Below, piece by piece: positions 11,602 through 13,084 of a stretch of 13,084 nucleotides of DNA (its first letter is position 1; each line of letters opens with the position of its first letter). The translations under genes were made by a program, and so were the position numbers. Source of the DNA: Solirubrobacteraceae bacterium (GTDB taxonomy: Bacteria > Actinomycetota > Thermoleophilia > Solirubrobacterales > Solirubrobacteraceae); contig JANJUA010000362.1 of the NCBI GenBank assembly GCA_024710825.1, forward strand, positions 1 through 13,084. The letters run 5' to 3'. The notes beneath the pieces were generated by a model, which was given only the letters and a program-made list of their open reading frames with translations, did no database searches and was not told where the DNA came from.

Positions 11602-13084
11602 ACATCCTCCGCGAACCCTACGTCGCCGGTCACCGCCGTCATCGGCTGGTCGTGCATCGCGTCCGCCTCCTCGGCGCGGATCACGTGCATCACCGCGTTG
11701 ATGAGCGCCAGGTGCGTGAACGCCTGAGGGAAGTTGCCGAGGTGGCGCCCCGTCCGCGGGTCGATCTCCTCGGCGTAGAGCAGCAGCGAGGAGGCATAGC
11801 CGAGCAGCCGCTCGCAGAGGTCCCGCGCCCGCCGCGGCTCTCCGATCTCGCTCAGGGCGGACACCAGCCAGAACGAGCAGATCGTGAACGAGCCCTCGAC
11901 GCCGCTCAGCCCGTCGTCGGTCTCCTCGGGCCGGTAGCGCAGCACGAGGCCTTCCTCGGTCAGCTCGTCGGCGATGGCCAGCACGGTCGCGCGGATGCGC
12001 GGGTCCTCGGGGGGCAGGAACCGCACGAGCGGCATCAGCAGCGCGCTCGCGTCGAGCGCGTCGGTGTCGTAGTGCTGGGTGAAGACGCCGCGCTCGTCGA
12101 CGCCGCGCGCGCAGATGTCGGCGTGCAGCCGGTCCGCCTCCGCCTGCCAGCGCTCGGCGATCGCGTCCTCCTCGCGCAGCCGCGCGAGCCGCACGCCGCG
12201 GTCCATCGCCACCCAGCACATCACCTTCGAGGAGACGAAGTGCCGCGGCTCGCCGCGCACCTCCCAGATGCCCCGGTCGGGCTCCTGGCAGTGCTCGATA
12301 GCGCGCTCGACGAGCCGCTGGATGATCGGCCAGCGGCTGTCGGCGAGATGGTCGCGCGACTTGGTGTGCAGGTAGATCGAGTCCAGCATCGCACCCCACA
12401 CGTCGTGCTGGTTCTGGTCGAACGCGTCGTTGCCGATCCGAACCGGCCTGGCGCCGTCGTAGCCGTGGAGGTGATCGAGGATCGTCTCGGGCAGGTGCGT
12501 CTCGCCGCCGACGCCGTACATGATCTGGATGTCCATGTCGCGCTCGGCGACGTCGGCGATGAAGTAGAAGAAGTCGTTGGCCTCCCAGTCGAAGCCGAGC
12601 GTGTACAGCCCCCAGAGCATGAACGTGGAGTCGCGGATCCACGTGTAGCGGTAGTCCCAGTTGCGCTCGCCGCGCGGCGTCTCCGGCAGCGACGTGGTGG
12701 CCGCGGCGATCATCGCGCCCGTCGGCGCGTAGGTGAGGCCCTTCAGCGTGAGGGCGGAGCGCTGCAGGTAGGCCCGCCACGGGTGGTCGGGGAAGTCGCC
12801 GTGCGACAGCCACTCGTGCCAGAAGTCGGCCGTGTGCACGAGGCGCTCGTAGCCCTCGTCGTAGGTCTCCGGGCCGCCGTGATCGCTCCAGGCCAGCGCG
12901 ACGAACGCCGTGTCGCCGTCGCGCAGCGTCGTGCGCGCCCGCACGCGCGAGCCCTCGAAGCCGAGCCGCAGATCGGTCGTCATCCGCAGCCGCAGGTCGT
13001 GGCCCGCGAACGTGCCGACCGCCGAGCCGTAGCCCGGGCCGTCGTACTGCCAGGCGGCGTGGACGCGGCCGTAGTCGTAGATCG
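11598..13084 (-). CDS. GH15 family glycoside hydrolase (trehalase/glucoamylase-like), N-terminus cut by window edge
   Basis: The last 494 residues of a GH15 enzyme; the frame stays open to the edge, and the family is about 600 aa, so roughly 100 residues are missing. An ATG at 12983 is internal, since family-like sequence (YDYGRVHAAWQYDG) continues upstream of it. The (alpha/alpha)6 barrel shows RNWDYRYTWIRDST near 12655, the GIWEVRG block with the probable general acid Glu at 12261-12263, and EGSFTICSFWLV with the probable general base Glu at 11895-11897. GNFPQAFTHLALINA is near the end. These motifs resemble the mycobacterial GH15 trehalase as much as glucoamylases, so trehalose or alpha-glucan is the likely substrate. 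No signal peptide is visible in this part. It is the upstream partner of pgl in one operon. Confidence 0.92.
   Translation of the reverse strand, partial: IYDYGRVHAAWQYDGPGYGSAVGTFAGHDLRLRMTTDLRLGFEGSRVRARTTLRDGDTAFVALAWSDHGGPETYDEGYERLVHTADFWHEWLSHGDFPDHPWRAYLQRSALTLKGLTYAPTGAMIAAATTSLPETPRGERNWDYRYTWIRDSTFMLWGLYTLGFDWEANDFFYFIADVAERDMDIQIMYGVGGETHLPETILDHLHGYDGARPVRIGNDAFDQNQHDVWGAMLDSIYLHTKSRDHLADSRWPIIQRLVERAIEHCQEPDRGIWEVRGEPRHFVSSKVMCWVAMDRGVRLARLREEDAIAERWQAEADRLHADICARGVDERGVFTQHYDTDALDASALLMPLVRFLPPEDPRIRATVLAIADELTEEGLVLRYRPEETDDGLSGVEGSFTICSFWLVSALSEIGEPRRARDLCERLLGYASSLLLYAEEIDPRTGRHLGNFPQAFTHLALINAVMHVIRAEEADAMHDQPMTAVTGDVGFAEDV

Noticed and set aside
12981..12983. ATG at 12983 as the start of the GH15 gene
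   Set aside because: Sequence upstream to the window edge stays in frame and reads as protein (YDYGRVHAAWQYDG...), so the ATG is internal.
1..13084. Defence island, phage, insertion sequence, CRISPR array, toxin-antitoxin pair or biosynthetic cluster
   Set aside because: No transposase, integrase, repeats with spacers or atypical GC blocks were seen. The lone NYN/PIN-like gene has no antitoxin-like partner, and the ATP-grasp gene has no biosynthetic-cluster neighbours.

Overview
The window is about 13 kb of very GC-rich, densely packed bacterial chromosome. Gene content (a WS/DGAT acyltransferase, a DUF6458 protein, a GH15 enzyme coupled to 6-phosphogluconolactonase, an NlpC/P60 hydrolase behind a c-di-AMP riboswitch) and the many apparently leaderless genes suggest an actinobacterium, possibly Thermoleophilia/Solirubrobacterales. 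The taxon is inferred from style and content, with no marker gene present. There are no tRNA or rRNA genes, insertion sequences, CRISPR arrays, phage genes or signs of recent transfer. The region reads as core or soft-core chromosome rather than a defence or mobile island.

Layout. 1-1952 (minus): a compact unit of a 54-aa one-helix membrane protein, an ATP-grasp enzyme whose TTG start overlaps the previous stop (TTGA), and a WS/DGAT acyltransferase cut by the window edge. 1984-5161 (plus): a histidine phosphatase, a membrane-anchored coiled-coil protein, an M20 metallopeptidase and a secreted clan GH-A glycosidase. 5162-5509: the only long non-coding gap; its second half is a clear ydaO-type c-di-AMP riboswitch. 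5510-6361: the riboswitch-controlled NlpC/P60 wall hydrolase with a peptidoglycan-binding domain. 6425-7865: a LOG-like protein, convergent arfB (ribosome rescue) and a cold-shock protein with a structured leader. 7954-9790: a rhodanese and a YacP-like NYN nuclease diverging from one palindromic promoter, a two-domain GNAT acetyltransferase and a DUF6458 membrane protein. 9823-10898: a 15-codon leader ORF coupled to a membrane zinc peptidase, then a cupin. 10903-13084 (minus): 6-phosphogluconolactonase coupled by ATGA overlap to a GH15 trehalase/glucoamylase-like enzyme that runs off the right edge.

How the genes work together. GH15 plus pgl links alpha-glucoside or trehalose breakdown to the oxidative pentose phosphate pathway. 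The riboswitch ties wall remodelling to c-di-AMP. The arfB/csp pair is stress-related translation machinery. The other genes look like independent small transcription units.

The most interesting signals are regulatory. Many genes start 6-9 bases after a TAnnnT -10 box, so they are probably leaderless. One palindromic GGGTACCC appears to supply both -10 boxes of a divergent pair. The csp leader carries two copies of TCGGAG that compete for one CTCCGA, and one copy overlaps the Shine-Dalgarno, which suggests an RNA switch. A 15-codon uORF overlaps its downstream gene by ATGA. I found no convincing wholly new multi-gene system.
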